Positions 46,930 through 55,538 of a DNA stretch of 64,000 nt are shown here, one piece after another; the stretch's first letter is position 1; each line of letters begins with the position of its first letter. This DNA is from Paenibacillus amylolyticus (GTDB lineage: Bacteria > Bacillota > Bacilli > Paenibacillales > Paenibacillaceae), in NCBI RefSeq assembly GCF_001570725.1, contig NZ_BCNV01000001.1:3968001-4032000 (forward strand), given 5' to 3'. Below the pieces are notes generated by a model, which was not told where the DNA came from, did no database searches, and was given only the letters and a program-made list of their open reading frames with translations. A program made the position numbers and the translations under genes.

Positions 46930-47688
46930 TTACTGCTGCTTGTTCTCTGCAATCTCTAACAAATCCTTAATCGCAACACTGACCATAATCAGTCCAGCTA
47001 CCGGAGGCACGAATGCGTTACTCGCAGGTGGCTGTTTGGCCTTGCGAATTTCCGGAGCATTCTCGGGAACGATTTTCTGTGTTACGTCTTCGCGTGGTTT
47101 CATCGGCTTTTCAGTCGAGAAGACTACCTTCACGCCTTTTTTAATGCCGTCTTTACGAAGTGTGGTCCGCACAACACGGGCAATCGGGTCCATGGTCGTT
47201 TTCGAAATATCCGCAACCTGGAATTTCGTCGGGTCCATTTTATTCGCCGCACCCATGCTGGAGATCATCGGAATTTTACGTTTCAGGCACTCTTTAATGA
47301 GATGGATTTTATAGATAATCGTGTCGGATGCATCCAACACATAATCCAGTTCATATTTGAACAATTCCTCGTACGTTTCTTCCGTGTAAAACATATTCAA
47401 TGCAATCGCATCACATTCCGGATTGATCAGCTTCACACGTTCCACCATCAGGTCCGCTTTTTTCTGTCCCACTGTTGTGGTCAGCGCATGAATCTGGCGG
47501 TTAATGTTGGTGATATCCACGACGTCTTTATCAATCAGAATGATGCGCCCAACGCCGCTACGGGCAAGAGCTTCTACAGCAATTCCACCTACGCCGCCAA
47601 TACCGAGCACAGCGACTGTACTATTCTTCAATGTGTCCAGACCTTCCGGTCCGATCGCAAGTTCTGTTCTTGAAAATTGATGGAGCAT
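46930..47688 (-). CDS. tcdA: tRNA threonylcarbamoyladenosine dehydratase TcdA
   Basis: A 252-residue E1-like enzyme that uses ATP to cyclise t6A37 of ANN-decoding tRNAs to ct6A. The nucleotide-binding motif GIGGVGGIAVEALARSGVG, the DKDVVDITNINRQ segment and a central YVLDASDTI mark the ThiF/MoeB/HesA fold, and the C-terminal PPVAGLIM resembles the TcdA/YgdL end. It corresponds to YrvM, which also follows aspS in B. subtilis. AAGGAGG lies 12 bases before the ATG, a rather long spacing. It begins 18 bases after aspS. Confidence 0.93.
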   Translation of the reverse strand: MLHQFSRTELAIGPEGLDTLKNSTVAVLGIGGVGGIAVEALARSGVGRIILIDKDVVDITNINRQIHALTTTVGQKKADLMVERVKLINPECDAIALNMFYTEETYEELFKYELDYVLDASDTIIYKIHLIKECLKRKIPMISSMGAANKMDPTKFQVADISKTTMDPIARVVRTTLRKDGIKKGVKVVFSTEKPMKPREDVTQKIVPENAPEIRKAKQPPASNAFVPPVAGLIMVSVAIKDLLEIAENKQQ

Positions 47689-47706
47689 TGAGAATCGATG
47701 CCTCCT

Positions 47707-49485
47707 TTATTTCTTTTCCGCTACCGGTTTACGGGCTACACGGATGTGAAGTTGTTCCAATTGTGAGTCATCCACTTCGGAAGGTGCATTCATGAGCAGA
47801 TCCGTTGCACTTGCCGTTTTCGGGAAGGCAATCGTTTCACGCAGATTCGTGCGGCCTGCCAGCAACATAACGAGACGGTCCAGACCAAAGGCAATACCAC
47901 CATGTGGTGGAGTTCCGTATTCGAATGCTTCCAACAGATAGCCGAATTTCTCATTCGCTACTTCTGTAGAGAGTCCAAGGGCAGCAAACATTTTCTCCTG
48001 AACATCACGTTTGTAGATACGCATCGAACCGCCACCTACTTCATAACCATTGAGAACAAGGTCATAGGCTTGAGCACGGATTGCACCCGGATCAGTGTCG
48101 AACAGATGTACATCTTCGTCTTTTGGACGTGTGAACGGATGGTGTTCTGCCACATAACGTTTTGCATCTTCATCATATCCGAGGAGTGGGAAGTCCACAA
48201 CCCAAGCAAATTTGAATTTGCTGTCATCGATCAGTCCGAGTTGACGGCCGATTTTCAGACGCAATGCGCCAAGAACGTCAGCAACCACTTTTTTGGTGTC
48301 TGCGGAGAAGAGCAGCAAGTCGCCATCTTCAGCACCTGTACGTTCTTTGACAGCTTCGATTTCTTCAGGCGTGAAGAACTTCACGATTGGCCCTTTGAAC
48401 TCGCCGTCTTTCACTTGAATCCAAGCCAGACCTTTCGCACCGTAACGTGCAGCAAATGGTCCAAGATCATCGATCTCTTTACGGCTCCATGTGCCACAGC
48501 CTTTAGCGTTCAGCACTTTCACTTCTCCACCTTTTTCGATGACAGAAGCAAATACTTTCACACCACTGTTCGCTACGATATCGTTCATTTCAACCAGTTC
48601 CATACCAAAGCGCAGATCTGGTTTGTCTGAACCGTATTTACCCATTGCATCTGCATACGTAATGCGTTGGAAAGGCAGTTCCAGCTCAATCCCTTTCGTT
48701 TCACGCAGCAATTTGGCCATCAGTTCTTCCATCATTGGCAGCAGGTCATCCTGTTGCAGGAAGGAAGTCTCGATGTCGACTTGAGTGAATTCAGGTTGAC
48801 GGTCTGCACGCAGATCCTCATCCCGGAAACAGCGAGCAATCTGATAATAACGCTCAACGCCACCCACCATCAGCAATTGTTTGTAGATTTGTGGGGATTG
48901 TGGCAAGGCGAAGAATTCACCTTCATGCACACGGCTTGGTACGAGATAATCACGCGCACCTTCCGGGGAGCTCTTGGTCAGGATCGGTGTTTCCACTTCA
49001 ACGAACTCTTCTCCGTCCAGGTAGTCACGGAACACTTTGGATGCTTTGGAACGCAGTTTCAATGTTTCGAACATTTCCGGACGACGCAGGTCCAGGTAAC
49101 GATATTTCAAACGAAGGGATTCATCAACTTCGACACCATCTTCAATGAAGAATGGAGGTGTTTTTGCTGCATTGAGCACTTCGATTTCTGTGATTTGAAC
49201 TTCAATTTCGCCTGTAGGCAGGTTTTTGTTAACTGTTTCTGCATCACGTTTAACCACTTTACCCGTTACAGCGATAACATACTCGCTACGTACGCGATCT
49301 GCGATTTGCAGAGCTTCACCGGAGTAAGCCGGGTTAAAGACAACTTGTACAATCCCGCTGCGATCACGCAGGTCGATGAAGAGTACGCCTCCCAAGTCAC
49401 GGCGGGTCTGAACCCAACCGTTCAATGTTACTGTTTCACCGATGTGTGCGGGTGTTAATGCGCCGCAATGATGACTTCTTTTCAT
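47707..49485 (-). CDS. aspS: Aspartate--tRNA ligase
   Basis: A 592-residue class IIb synthetase of the bacterial type. N-terminal anticodon-binding OB fold (about 1-110) is followed by the catalytic core with motif 2 [18 protein letters not shown], the bacterial GAD insertion, and motif 3 [12 protein letters not shown]. The start is the ATG of MKRSHHCG with GAGGAG at 7 bases; the outer ATG overlaps that site. It is second in the hisS-aspS-tcdA run, so the T-box before hisS probably affects it too. The 213 bases between hisS and aspS hold no feature I can name. Confidence 0.97.
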   Translation of the reverse strand: MKRSHHCGALTPAHIGETVTLNGWVQTRRDLGGVLFIDLRDRSGIVQVVFNPAYSGEALQIADRVRSEYVIAVTGKVVKRDAETVNKNLPTGEIEVQITEIEVLNAAKTPPFFIEDGVEVDESLRLKYRYLDLRRPEMFETLKLRSKASKVFRDYLDGEEFVEVETPILTKSSPEGARDYLVPSRVHEGEFFALPQSPQIYKQLLMVGGVERYYQIARCFRDEDLRADRQPEFTQVDIETSFLQQDDLLPMMEELMAKLLRETKGIELELPFQRITYADAMGKYGSDKPDLRFGMELVEMNDIVANSGVKVFASVIEKGGEVKVLNAKGCGTWSRKEIDDLGPFAARYGAKGLAWIQVKDGEFKGPIVKFFTPEEIEAVKERTGAEDGDLLLFSADTKKVVADVLGALRLKIGRQLGLIDDSKFKFAWVVDFPLLGYDEDAKRYVAEHHPFTRPKDEDVHLFDTDPGAIRAQAYDLVLNGYEVGGGSMRIYKRDVQEKMFAALGLSTEVANEKFGYLLEAFEYGTPPHGGIAFGLDRLVMLLAGRTNLRETIAFPKTASATDLLMNAPSEVDDSQLEQLHIRVARKPVAEKK

Positions 49486-49698
49486 AACCAAACTCCTCAT
49501 TATGTGAATTTCCGTTCTGTATGGGCAGTTAGTGCCTGCTCTTCAACAGTCCGGTTACGTGTAGACCATGTATTCGAAAAGGCATATTACCTCTGGCTCG
49601 CCAACTTCCGGTTAATTGGAATCGTCGGTGAACCTCAGTAATTTTGCCGGATCAATTGTTTTACTTGAATGTTTAAGACTTAATGTAACACTTTGTGC

Positions 49699-50952
49699 TT
49701 ATTTACCTTCCCGAATTGCCGCTACCAGGTCATCGAGCTTCACAGTTTGCTGCTCACCCGTATCCATCGACTTGAGGGCGATCTCACCACGCTCCAGCTC
49801 GTCATCACCAAGGATGGCAGTATAGCGGGATTTGAAACGGTCAGCTGATTTCATCTGTGCTTTCATCTTGCGGCCCAGATAATCACGTTCCCCAGACAGT
49901 CCAGACTGACGAAGTTTGAACAACAGACGGTTCACTTCACGATCAGCTGCCTCTCCCAGAGCAACAAAGTACACATCCAGTGGAGCCAGCGTAGTAACCT
50001 CAATATTTTGGTGCTCCAGTATCAGTTGGATGCGCTCCAGACCAATACCGAAGCCAATACCCGGTTGATCAGGTCCGCCGATATCTCCAACGAGACCATT
50101 GTATCGACCACCGCCGCCAACCGTATCAATCGCTCCAATCCCTTGGGCTTTTAATTCAAAAGCAGTCAGCGTGTAATAATCCAAGCCCCGCACCAGACGA
50201 TTGTTCACAGCATAATCCACACCGAAATCATCCAGGTATGCCTGCAACTTGGCGAAGTGATTCAAAGACTCTTCATCCAGGCTATCCAGTATGGACGGTG
50301 CCCCGACGAATTTGTCCTGATCGACTTTGCAGTCAAGTACACGCAGCGGATTACGCTCCATGCGGGACTGACAGTCCTTGCACAAGCTGTCTTTCATCGG
50401 TCTGAGGAACCCAAGTAACGTCTCGCGGTATTCTGCGCGGCTGGTCGAGTTACCAACGGAGTTGATCTCCACTTTGACATCCTTTAAGCCAAGTTCTACA
50501 CACAACTGGTATCCCAGTGCGATTACTTCCGCATCAATTGCTGGGTCCAGCGCACCGATGGCTTCTACACCAAACTGGTGAAACTGACGCTGACGCCCTG
50601 CCTGCGGACGCTCATACCGGAACATCGGACCGATATAATAGAGCTTGCTCACATCCGGTTCGCCATAGATTTTGTTCTCTACATACGCACGGACAACACC
50701 CGCTGTTCCCTCCGGACGAAGAGTCATGCTGCGATTGCCTTTGTCATCAAAGGTATACATTTCTTTCTCAACGATATCGGTAGTCTCTCCTACACCGCGT
50801 ACAAATAAAGAAGTCTGTTCGAAGATCGGCGTACGAATCTCGCGGTAATTAAACCGTCGACACAGATCTCGTGCTTTTTCTTCTACGTACTGCCATTTCT
50901 CGACAACTCCAGGCAGTAAGTCCTGCGTTCCAGTCGGTTTTTGAAAAGCCAT
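49699..50952 (-). CDS. hisS: Histidine--tRNA ligase
   Basis: A 417-residue class IIa synthetase. Motif 2 [13 protein letters not shown], the two histidine motifs around [14 protein letters not shown] and [10 protein letters not shown], and the C-terminal anticodon-binding domain are all visible. The start is the ATG of [15 protein letters not shown] with GGAGG at 7 bases, 20 codons inside the open frame. It is preceded by a T-box leader, with repeat copy C lying between the T-box terminator and the start codon. Confidence 0.97.
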   Translation of the reverse strand: MAFQKPTGTQDLLPGVVEKWQYVEEKARDLCRRFNYREIRTPIFEQTSLFVRGVGETTDIVEKEMYTFDDKGNRSMTLRPEGTAGVVRAYVENKIYGEPDVSKLYYIGPMFRYERPQAGRQRQFHQFGVEAIGALDPAIDAEVIALGYQLCVELGLKDVKVEINSVGNSTSRAEYRETLLGFLRPMKDSLCKDCQSRMERNPLRVLDCKVDQDKFVGAPSILDSLDEESLNHFAKLQAYLDDFGVDYAVNNRLVRGLDYYTLTAFELKAQGIGAIDTVGGGGRYNGLVGDIGGPDQPGIGFGIGLERIQLILEHQNIEVTTLAPLDVYFVALGEAADREVNRLLFKLRQSGLSGERDYLGRKMKAQMKSADRFKSRYTAILGDDELERGEIALKSMDTGEQQTVKLDDLVAAIREGK

Positions 50953-50996
50953 CTTGATCCCTCCAGCATTGATTTTTTTCTCTAAAAGTAAAAAAA

Positions 50997-51148
50997 TTCT
51001 ACACGTGATCACTGCGCGGGCAGAACAACCTTACAATCGCTGTTATCCCCAGATTTTTTTAATTAATTTTATAATGTTGAAATCCGGTGATAAAGGCGAA
51101 CGCTTCGCTTTTACAGGTTTTTTCTGCCCTCTCCGTTTTCGTGTATTT
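50997..51148 (-). repeat. Structured 150-bp repeat, copy C, inside the hisS leader
   Basis: Shares CAGAACAACCTT, ATCGCTGTTATCCCCAGA, CCGGTGATAAAGGCGAACG and TTCTGCCCTCTCCGTTTT with copies A and B. The outer stem reads GGGCAGAA/TTCTGCCC where copy B reads GGACAGAA/TTCTGTCC, a compensatory pair change. The outer ends are more diverged (TTCTACAC and GTGTATTT). It lies 45 bases upstream of the hisS start, downstream of the T-box terminator, so it is in the read-through mRNA. Confidence 0.83.
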
Positions 51149-51170
51149 CTTTTAAATCAACTTATATAAC

Positions 51171-51530
51171 AAAAAAATCCCTCGCCCTGTCGCTGTTTAT
51201 ACAGCAAACAAAGGGACGAGAGATTGTGTAATATACATTCACCCGTGGTACCACCCACATTCCGGAAACCTGACACTTTAGCCGTTCAGGTGATCTCTGA
51301 TGATTCAGGTTTGCCCAAGGCATTCTGATCAAGCAGATATTCCGCTCTACGTGTAACGCACGTCCTGCGCAGGCCGGCTACTGGTCAACAGATCATGTCT
51401 GCTGTGTTCGCCGTCTGTTCTCGGGGAAGTCATTCGTCCGCTCATCAAGAGAATCCTTACAGCCTGGGGATTCCTCTCTGGTCATGTGGGCACGGAGTAC
51501 TTGGTCCCGTCATCAAATCAATAATATAGT
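51171..51530 (-). promoter_or_regulatory. T-box leader of hisS
   Basis: The minus strand carries the T-box core GGGTGGTACCACGG (complement at about 51244-51257), followed by a terminator whose long stem (CTCGTCCCT with AGGGCGAGGG, inner GCTGT/ACAGC) ends in TTTTTTT at about 51172-51178. Upstream are an AGAGA box and a stem I region with a GAACAC segment; CAC (51404-51406) is the likely histidine specifier. The UGGU bulge would pair with an A73 discriminator, which is odd for tRNA-His. With copy C it fills most of the gene-free interval 50953-51734; nothing is seen in 51562-51734. Confidence 0.88.
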
Positions 51531-51547
51531 TCAAGAAACGACCTAAA

Positions 51548-51561
51548 TTGACTATAGTCAA
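51548..51561. promoter_or_regulatory. Perfect 14-bp palindrome upstream of the hisS leader
   Basis: TTGACTATAGTCAA is an exact inverted repeat just upstream of the T-box leader, at about the expected promoter position. It includes a TTGACT that could itself be a -35. It resembles a dimeric repressor operator, but no regulator can be assigned. Confidence 0.4.
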
Positions 51562-51734
51562 CGTATTATTTTCTGATTGTAATGAACCGCAGTGCTAAAG
51601 TCAAGGGTTAACACGAAAAGATAGCTCTAAAAAAATTTTGCTCACACGCTGCACGGGATGGGACGTCCAGAAAAATCACGGATAATAGAAGCTGGATTCG
51701 TCCAATGAATTCCAACTTCTATCGCTACATAACG

Positions 51735-53003
51735 CTATTGTTGTAACATCCACTTCAACAGATCCGGCGCGCTCGCCCATAAACGGGAATGCATAATGAC
51801 ATATTCAATCGCTTCGTCGGAGTCACCCATTCGGACAAAGTCAGGGAGGTTATGCGGCAGCCGTTTCAAACCCAACAGGTAATCAGGCACATGTTTGTTC
51901 ACACCCCGGGCTACACGGTACAGCATTTTGAGCTGGGAGGTGATTCCGTTTTTCTTATACTCCAGAATAATCTTGTCATAGGCAAAGGCAGTTGCAGCGT
52001 CACCTTTTTCATACTTCTCGAGCAATTGCTTTGCCTGTTCCAATTGGTTGCTGTACAAATACACAGCAGCGAGCAGGTAACGTGCTCCGGTATTATCTTC
52101 CGTATTAAGCTCTAGAATATGCTCCAGGATTTGTGACGCTTCTTTGGCATCTCCACCAAACCAGCAGGATTCGGCATAGCTTTTGCATATCCGAATATAG
52201 GGACGAGACTCATGAAGCCCCCAGAAGTCCCCTTTGTTCTCCTCAAAGAAAAGTTCGCCCAGTTCACGTTTGCCAGCAGCGATTCCTTCCTTGAGGTAAG
52301 ATCGTGCATCATGCTCATTGTCCGATTCCTCAGCCAGAATAAGATACGCATCAGAGCTGTCAGGATACATCTCCAGCGCTGTTTCCGCCAGATGTACTCT
52401 ACGTTTGGAAGAGCTCACTTCCATCGCCTTAGACAGCAGAGCCTGTGCTTTGTCTTTCGATGTGCCTGGACCGTTCAGCATCAATAACTCGTCCGTTTCG
52501 CCGCCCATGCCATATTCTTCGATGTAACTATTCATCTCCTTAACCTTCCGGGAGATCGTGCCTGTCGTTACTTCATATTTATCAGCCAGCTCAGCCTTTG
52601 AGACATTGAAGCCGTATTCCTCGGACAGCAAATACTCAATTGCAGCAGAGAACGAGCCTGTCTTCTTCACAGTAGGGCGGGTCTGACGGGAGTAGCCGTT
52701 CCATAACACCAGAGCTTCCAAAATTACCTCTGGCTCGTATTGTTTCCTCATGTTCTCAATAGTCTCCAGGGCCAGCTGTTCATGAGCCGGATGCTCCCAT
52801 TTCAAATCGCTTGCCACCATTTTTTTCAGCTTGGTCAAGGTCAGCTTGCTCTCAGGCTGAATGGAGGCTTCCCGAACCGGTTGCTCCGTTGATATCATCC
52901 CCAGTATGGATTCTACTGCAGAGGACTCCTTGTTCAGACAACATTTCTTATATTTTTTCCCACTTCCGCATGGGCATAAATCATTTCTTCCAACCTTACT
53001 CAA
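51735..53003 (-). CDS. SEC-C zinc motif protein with HTH and helical repeat region
   Basis: A 422-residue protein. The N terminus has the SEC-C zinc motif [13 protein letters not shown] (cysteines 10, 12, 21, 22), as in SecA tails and YecA. A central helix-turn-helix-like segment (about 134-157, [19 protein letters not shown]) follows, then TPR-like helical repeats from about 180 to the end ([21 protein letters not shown]). The combination suggests a scaffold or regulator; function unknown. The start is a TTG 8 bases after AAGGGGG; the outer ATG 13 codons upstream has no ribosome site. Confidence 0.78.
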   Translation of the reverse strand: MSKVGRNDLCPCGSGKKYKKCCLNKESSAVESILGMISTEQPVREASIQPESKLTLTKLKKMVASDLKWEHPAHEQLALETIENMRKQYEPEVILEALVLWNGYSRQTRPTVKKTGSFSAAIEYLLSEEYGFNVSKAELADKYEVTTGTISRKVKEMNSYIEEYGMGGETDELLMLNGPGTSKDKAQALLSKAMEVSSSKRRVHLAETALEMYPDSSDAYLILAEESDNEHDARSYLKEGIAAGKRELGELFFEENKGDFWGLHESRPYIRICKSYAESCWFGGDAKEASQILEHILELNTEDNTGARYLLAAVYLYSNQLEQAKQLLEKYEKGDAATAFAYDKIILEYKKNGITSQLKMLYRVARGVNKHVPDYLLGLKRLPHNLPDFVRMGDSDEAIEYVIMHSRLWASAPDLLKWMLQQ

Positions 53004-53317
53004 AACTAATTCCCCCTTAAATCTGTCTCTAGCCGTTCGCATGAGAACTCTGTTGCTTTAGCATTGTAGGTGTTAATTCTCAAACGAGGCATTCTATATA
53101 ACTTTCAATTTCCATCGATCGGGCAGAAACGGCTGCCTCGCACTTATATAAATAGGGCGGGGCCGTTTCAGCGAGTATATGTTCATCTGGAATATGACGT
53201 ATCACTCTGGCGATGAATTCCTACAATTCGCTGTAGAATATATAAACCCATCTCTCTATTCTAGCAAAAATTGAATAAAGGGGTAAGCTTTGCCCAAAAC
53301 ATACACATTCTCAGCTC

Positions 53318-53349
53318 AAAAAAAATAGCCTGCACACGGTGTGCAGGCT
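53318..53349 (-). terminator. Hairpin terminator in a gene-free stretch
   Basis: AGCCTGCACAC and GTGTGCAGGCT form a perfect stem around a minimal loop. On the minus strand ATTTTTTTT follows. It has no obvious gene of its own, since the gene upstream on this strand already has a terminator at 53486. Elsewhere 53004-53552 shows only an imperfect AAACGGC/GCCGTTT hairpin (53127-53168) and no gene. Confidence 0.7.
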
Positions 53350-53485
53350 CAAAGGATATATAAAAAAAGGGGGTCATGTGTGTTATTATAAGCCCACTAT
53401 GTTAAAGGCTTATGTAACTAATATTACAGTAATATTACAAAAATGATAGCGCTTTATAATTTTGTTTTTTTAATAACTCATGATT

Positions 53486-53535
53486 AAAAAGCCCTTGCAC
53501 ATCACTCGACTGTGTGGGTCGAGCAGTGCAAGGGC
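53486..53535 (-). terminator. Terminator of the 53553-53999 gene
   Basis: GCCCTTGCAC pairs with GTGCAAGGGC, with an inner CTCGAC/GTCGAG stem. On the minus strand TTTTTAAT follows. Strong. Confidence 0.88.
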
Positions 53536-53552
53536 CAAGAGGTATCTACACG

Positions 53553-53999
53553 TTAATTCAAATCTTCCACATAGGCATGGTTGGAACGAAGCTTATGAAC
53601 AATTTCGTCATAATCCTCATCTCTCACTTTGGCAGACAGAACATAATGCAGATCATCATAATCGGCCGAAGACACGTCCGCTGCATTCAGCAAGTCTCCA
53701 TCCTCATTCACTCTGTCACGAGAATCCCGTTCTGCATCACGGTCCACATTCGCTACCACAGGGATCACATTTTCGCTGGCAGGAACACCTGGGGCTGCAC
53801 CTACACCCATTGCTCCGTTGGTGCCTACGCCACCTGCTGTATTATAGGGCACCAGTGGCACCATAACACGCGTATCTCTACCTACCGCACTGTCCAGTTG
53901 ACCTACTTCCAAATGCTCTGTACGAAACGTCTGAAGCGAAGTTCTTGCTCCCTCTGCCTCGTCTTCGGTTCGAAAATACGCCTGAATATGTTTTGTCAT
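53553..53999 (-). CDS. Hypothetical protein, possible YflT-like stress protein
   Basis: A 148-residue soluble protein. The N terminus (QAYFRTEDEAEGARTSLQTF) and C terminus (DEDYDEIVHKLRSNHAYVEDLN, seen in part) look like two ferredoxin-like halves of the general-stress type in which an alpha-helix scans for an extra residue. A glycine and alanine rich linker (AGGVGTNGAMGVGAAPG) joins them, and an acidic stretch follows. No catalytic residues are seen. AAGGAGGG precedes the ATG by about 8 bases. The neighbouring PfpI-like gene is also a stress-protein type, which fits, but the assignment is tentative. Confidence 0.6.
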   Translation of the reverse strand: MTKHIQAYFRTEDEAEGARTSLQTFRTEHLEVGQLDSAVGRDTRVMVPLVPYNTAGGVGTNGAMGVGAAPGVPASENVIPVVANVDRDAERDSRDRVNEDGDLLNAADVSSADYDDLHYVLSAKVRDEDYDEIVHKLRSNHAYVEDLN

Positions 54000-54102
54000 G
54001 TCAAACCCTCCTTTTTCGGAATGAAATGCAACGTGAAGTTGTAAGCCTCACGATGTAACGTAGTTAAGATACATCCATGTATGTCAGTGGAACTGGGTGA
54101 AG

Positions 54103-54609
54103 TTAAATGACTTTTAGCAGTTCACGTACAAACGCTGGCTCATCTTCAGGCGTGCGGGATGTAATATAGTTTCCATCCACAACAGCCTCATGATCCTTGA
54201 ACTCTGCCCCTGCGTTTACCATGTCATCCTTAAGTGGCGGATAGGATGTAATCGTGCGACCTTTCAACAGACCGGCACTTGCCAAAATCTGTGGACCATG
54301 ACAGATTGCTGCAATCGGTTTCTTCGCACTGTTGATCTCGGTGACGAACTTCAAGATGTGCGCATCACTTCGCAAATTCTCAGGGGATGATCCACCAGGA
54401 ATTACGACTGCATCATAATCTGAAGCGGATGCATCGGAGATCGCTTTATCTGCCGTATAGGAGGCCTTTCCTCCTTTACCTTTAAGGGTTTCACCCGCTT
54501 TTAATCCGATAATTTCCACTTCATGTCCAGCTTTTTTTACTTCGTCATACGGAACCTGCATCTCCGAATCTTCAAAGTCATTCGCCAATAAAAAAGCAAC
54601 TTTACTCAT
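54103..54609 (-). CDS. DJ-1/PfpI family protein (YfkM-like general stress protein)
   Basis: A 168-residue class I glutamine amidotransferase-like protein. The nucleophile elbow AAICHGPQIL holds the reactive cysteine, DYDAVVIPGGSSPENLR gives the acidic partner region, and the C terminus ends TPEDEPAFVRELL as in B. subtilis YfkM and PfpI. Members act as glyoxalase, deglycase or chaperone-like proteins; the exact activity is debated. AAGGAG lies about 10 bases before the ATG. It stands alone. Confidence 0.9.
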   Translation of the reverse strand: MSKVAFLLANDFEDSEMQVPYDEVKKAGHEVEIIGLKAGETLKGKGGKASYTADKAISDASASDYDAVVIPGGSSPENLRSDAHILKFVTEINSAKKPIAAICHGPQILASAGLLKGRTITSYPPLKDDMVNAGAEFKDHEAVVDGNYITSRTPEDEPAFVRELLKVI

Positions 54610-54733
54610 AACGTATGTTCTCCTTTCCGTGTTCGAACTTTCTTTAGAGATCGGGACTTGTAGTACATTGGCACTTCGTTGTGCCTCGTTTTGTTATTAC
54701 CCTCACCAGAGCAATTTATAACAGCACACAACA

Positions 54734-54770
54734 AAAAGTCCTGATTCGATAACTACGAACCAGGACTTTT
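54734..54770 (-). terminator. Terminator of the 55-residue gene
   Basis: AAAAGTCCTG pairs with CAGGACTTTT around a 17-nt loop, with T residues on the minus side. It lies 51 bases past the small gene's stop. Confidence 0.85.
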
Positions 54771-54820
54771 CAGAATCTGTATAATCCAAATTTCGGATGT
54801 TTTTATACCTGTGCAGACAT

Positions 54821-54988
54821 TCAAGATCGCGGAAGATAAGTTTGCTTCCCTTTGTCCGAATCCTGAAGTGCCCAGATCGTTGCAACACATTCAGCAGCTG
54901 CACGGGCAAGATGCAATGATTCATTCAAGTTTCCAGGGAATACCAAAGGTTCCGTACGAGTACGTGTTTCTTTCGCAGATTGGCGCAT
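54821..54988 (-). CDS. Small hypothetical protein, 55 residues
   Basis: An ATG frame encoding 55 residues, beginning MRQSAKETRTRTEPLVFPG and ending KGKQTYLPRS, with a helical middle (LNESLHLARAAAECVATIWA). A strong AAAGGAG site is present but 13 bases upstream, longer than ideal. The reading is supported by the terminator just downstream and by the lack of any other gene in 54610-55064. It is soluble, with one cysteine and no known domain. A competing frame at 54703-54924 runs through the terminator and was rejected. Confidence 0.6.
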   Translation of the reverse strand: MRQSAKETRTRTEPLVFPGNLNESLHLARAAAECVATIWALQDSDKGKQTYLPRS

Positions 54989-55064
54989 AATGGGTTGGAT
55001 ACTCCTTTGATCATGAAATAGTTATCAACGAATTATCCCTCATTATGGCCTGAAGTTTATGAAA

Positions 55065-55526
55065 TTATGCACGTGGTTCCTGACGAACTGGACTTTCAAG
55101 CATCAAAGTCACCGGTCCCCAGTTGGTAAATGTTACATCCATCATCGCTCCGAAACGACCCGTTTCAACGTGAATGCCTTTATCGCGTAGTAGCTGATTA
55201 AACGTTTCATACAACAGTTCTGCCGCTTCAGGTCGAGCCGCAGCCGCAAAGCTCGGGCGCTTTCCTTTGCGACAATCCCCGTACAGGGTGAACTGGGAAA
55301 CTGATAATACAGCTCCACCTACATCCAGCAGGCTGAGATTCATCTTCTCCTGATCATCCTCAAAAATCCGTAAACCACTAACTTTATCAGCCAGATACTG
55401 GGCATCCTTCTCGGTGTCCTCATGGGTAATGCCCACGAGCAGCATTAATCCAAATTCGATCTTACCTGTCAGCTCGTCTCCCACGGTCACCTGAGCCTCT
55501 TTACAACGTTGTACAAGCACCCTCAT
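55065..55526 (-). CDS. dtd: D-aminoacyl-tRNA deacylase
   Basis: A 153-residue homodimeric enzyme that hydrolyses D-aminoacyl-tRNA and Gly-tRNA-Ala, protecting translation. [15 protein letters not shown], the [17 protein letters not shown] motif at the active site and the C-terminal GPVTL (chiral-selectivity loop) are clear. It starts 12 bases after rel, with AAGGAG 8 bases before its ATG inside the gap, so the two are co-transcribed as in Bacillus. Confidence 0.96.
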   Translation of the reverse strand: MRVLVQRCKEAQVTVGDELTGKIEFGLMLLVGITHEDTEKDAQYLADKVSGLRIFEDDQEKMNLSLLDVGGAVLSVSQFTLYGDCRKGKRPSFAAAARPEAAELLYETFNQLLRDKGIHVETGRFGAMMDVTFTNWGPVTLMLESPVRQEPRA

Positions 55527-55538
55527 CTTACAGGCTCC

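Noticed and set aside
53370..53410. Nine-codon plus-strand frame behind AAAGGGGG
   Set aside because: The ribosome site is only two bases from the ATG and the peptide is too short to support.
54703..54924. A 73-codon minus-strand frame
   Set aside because: It runs through the terminator at 54734-54770 and competes with the 55-codon gene that has the ribosome site.
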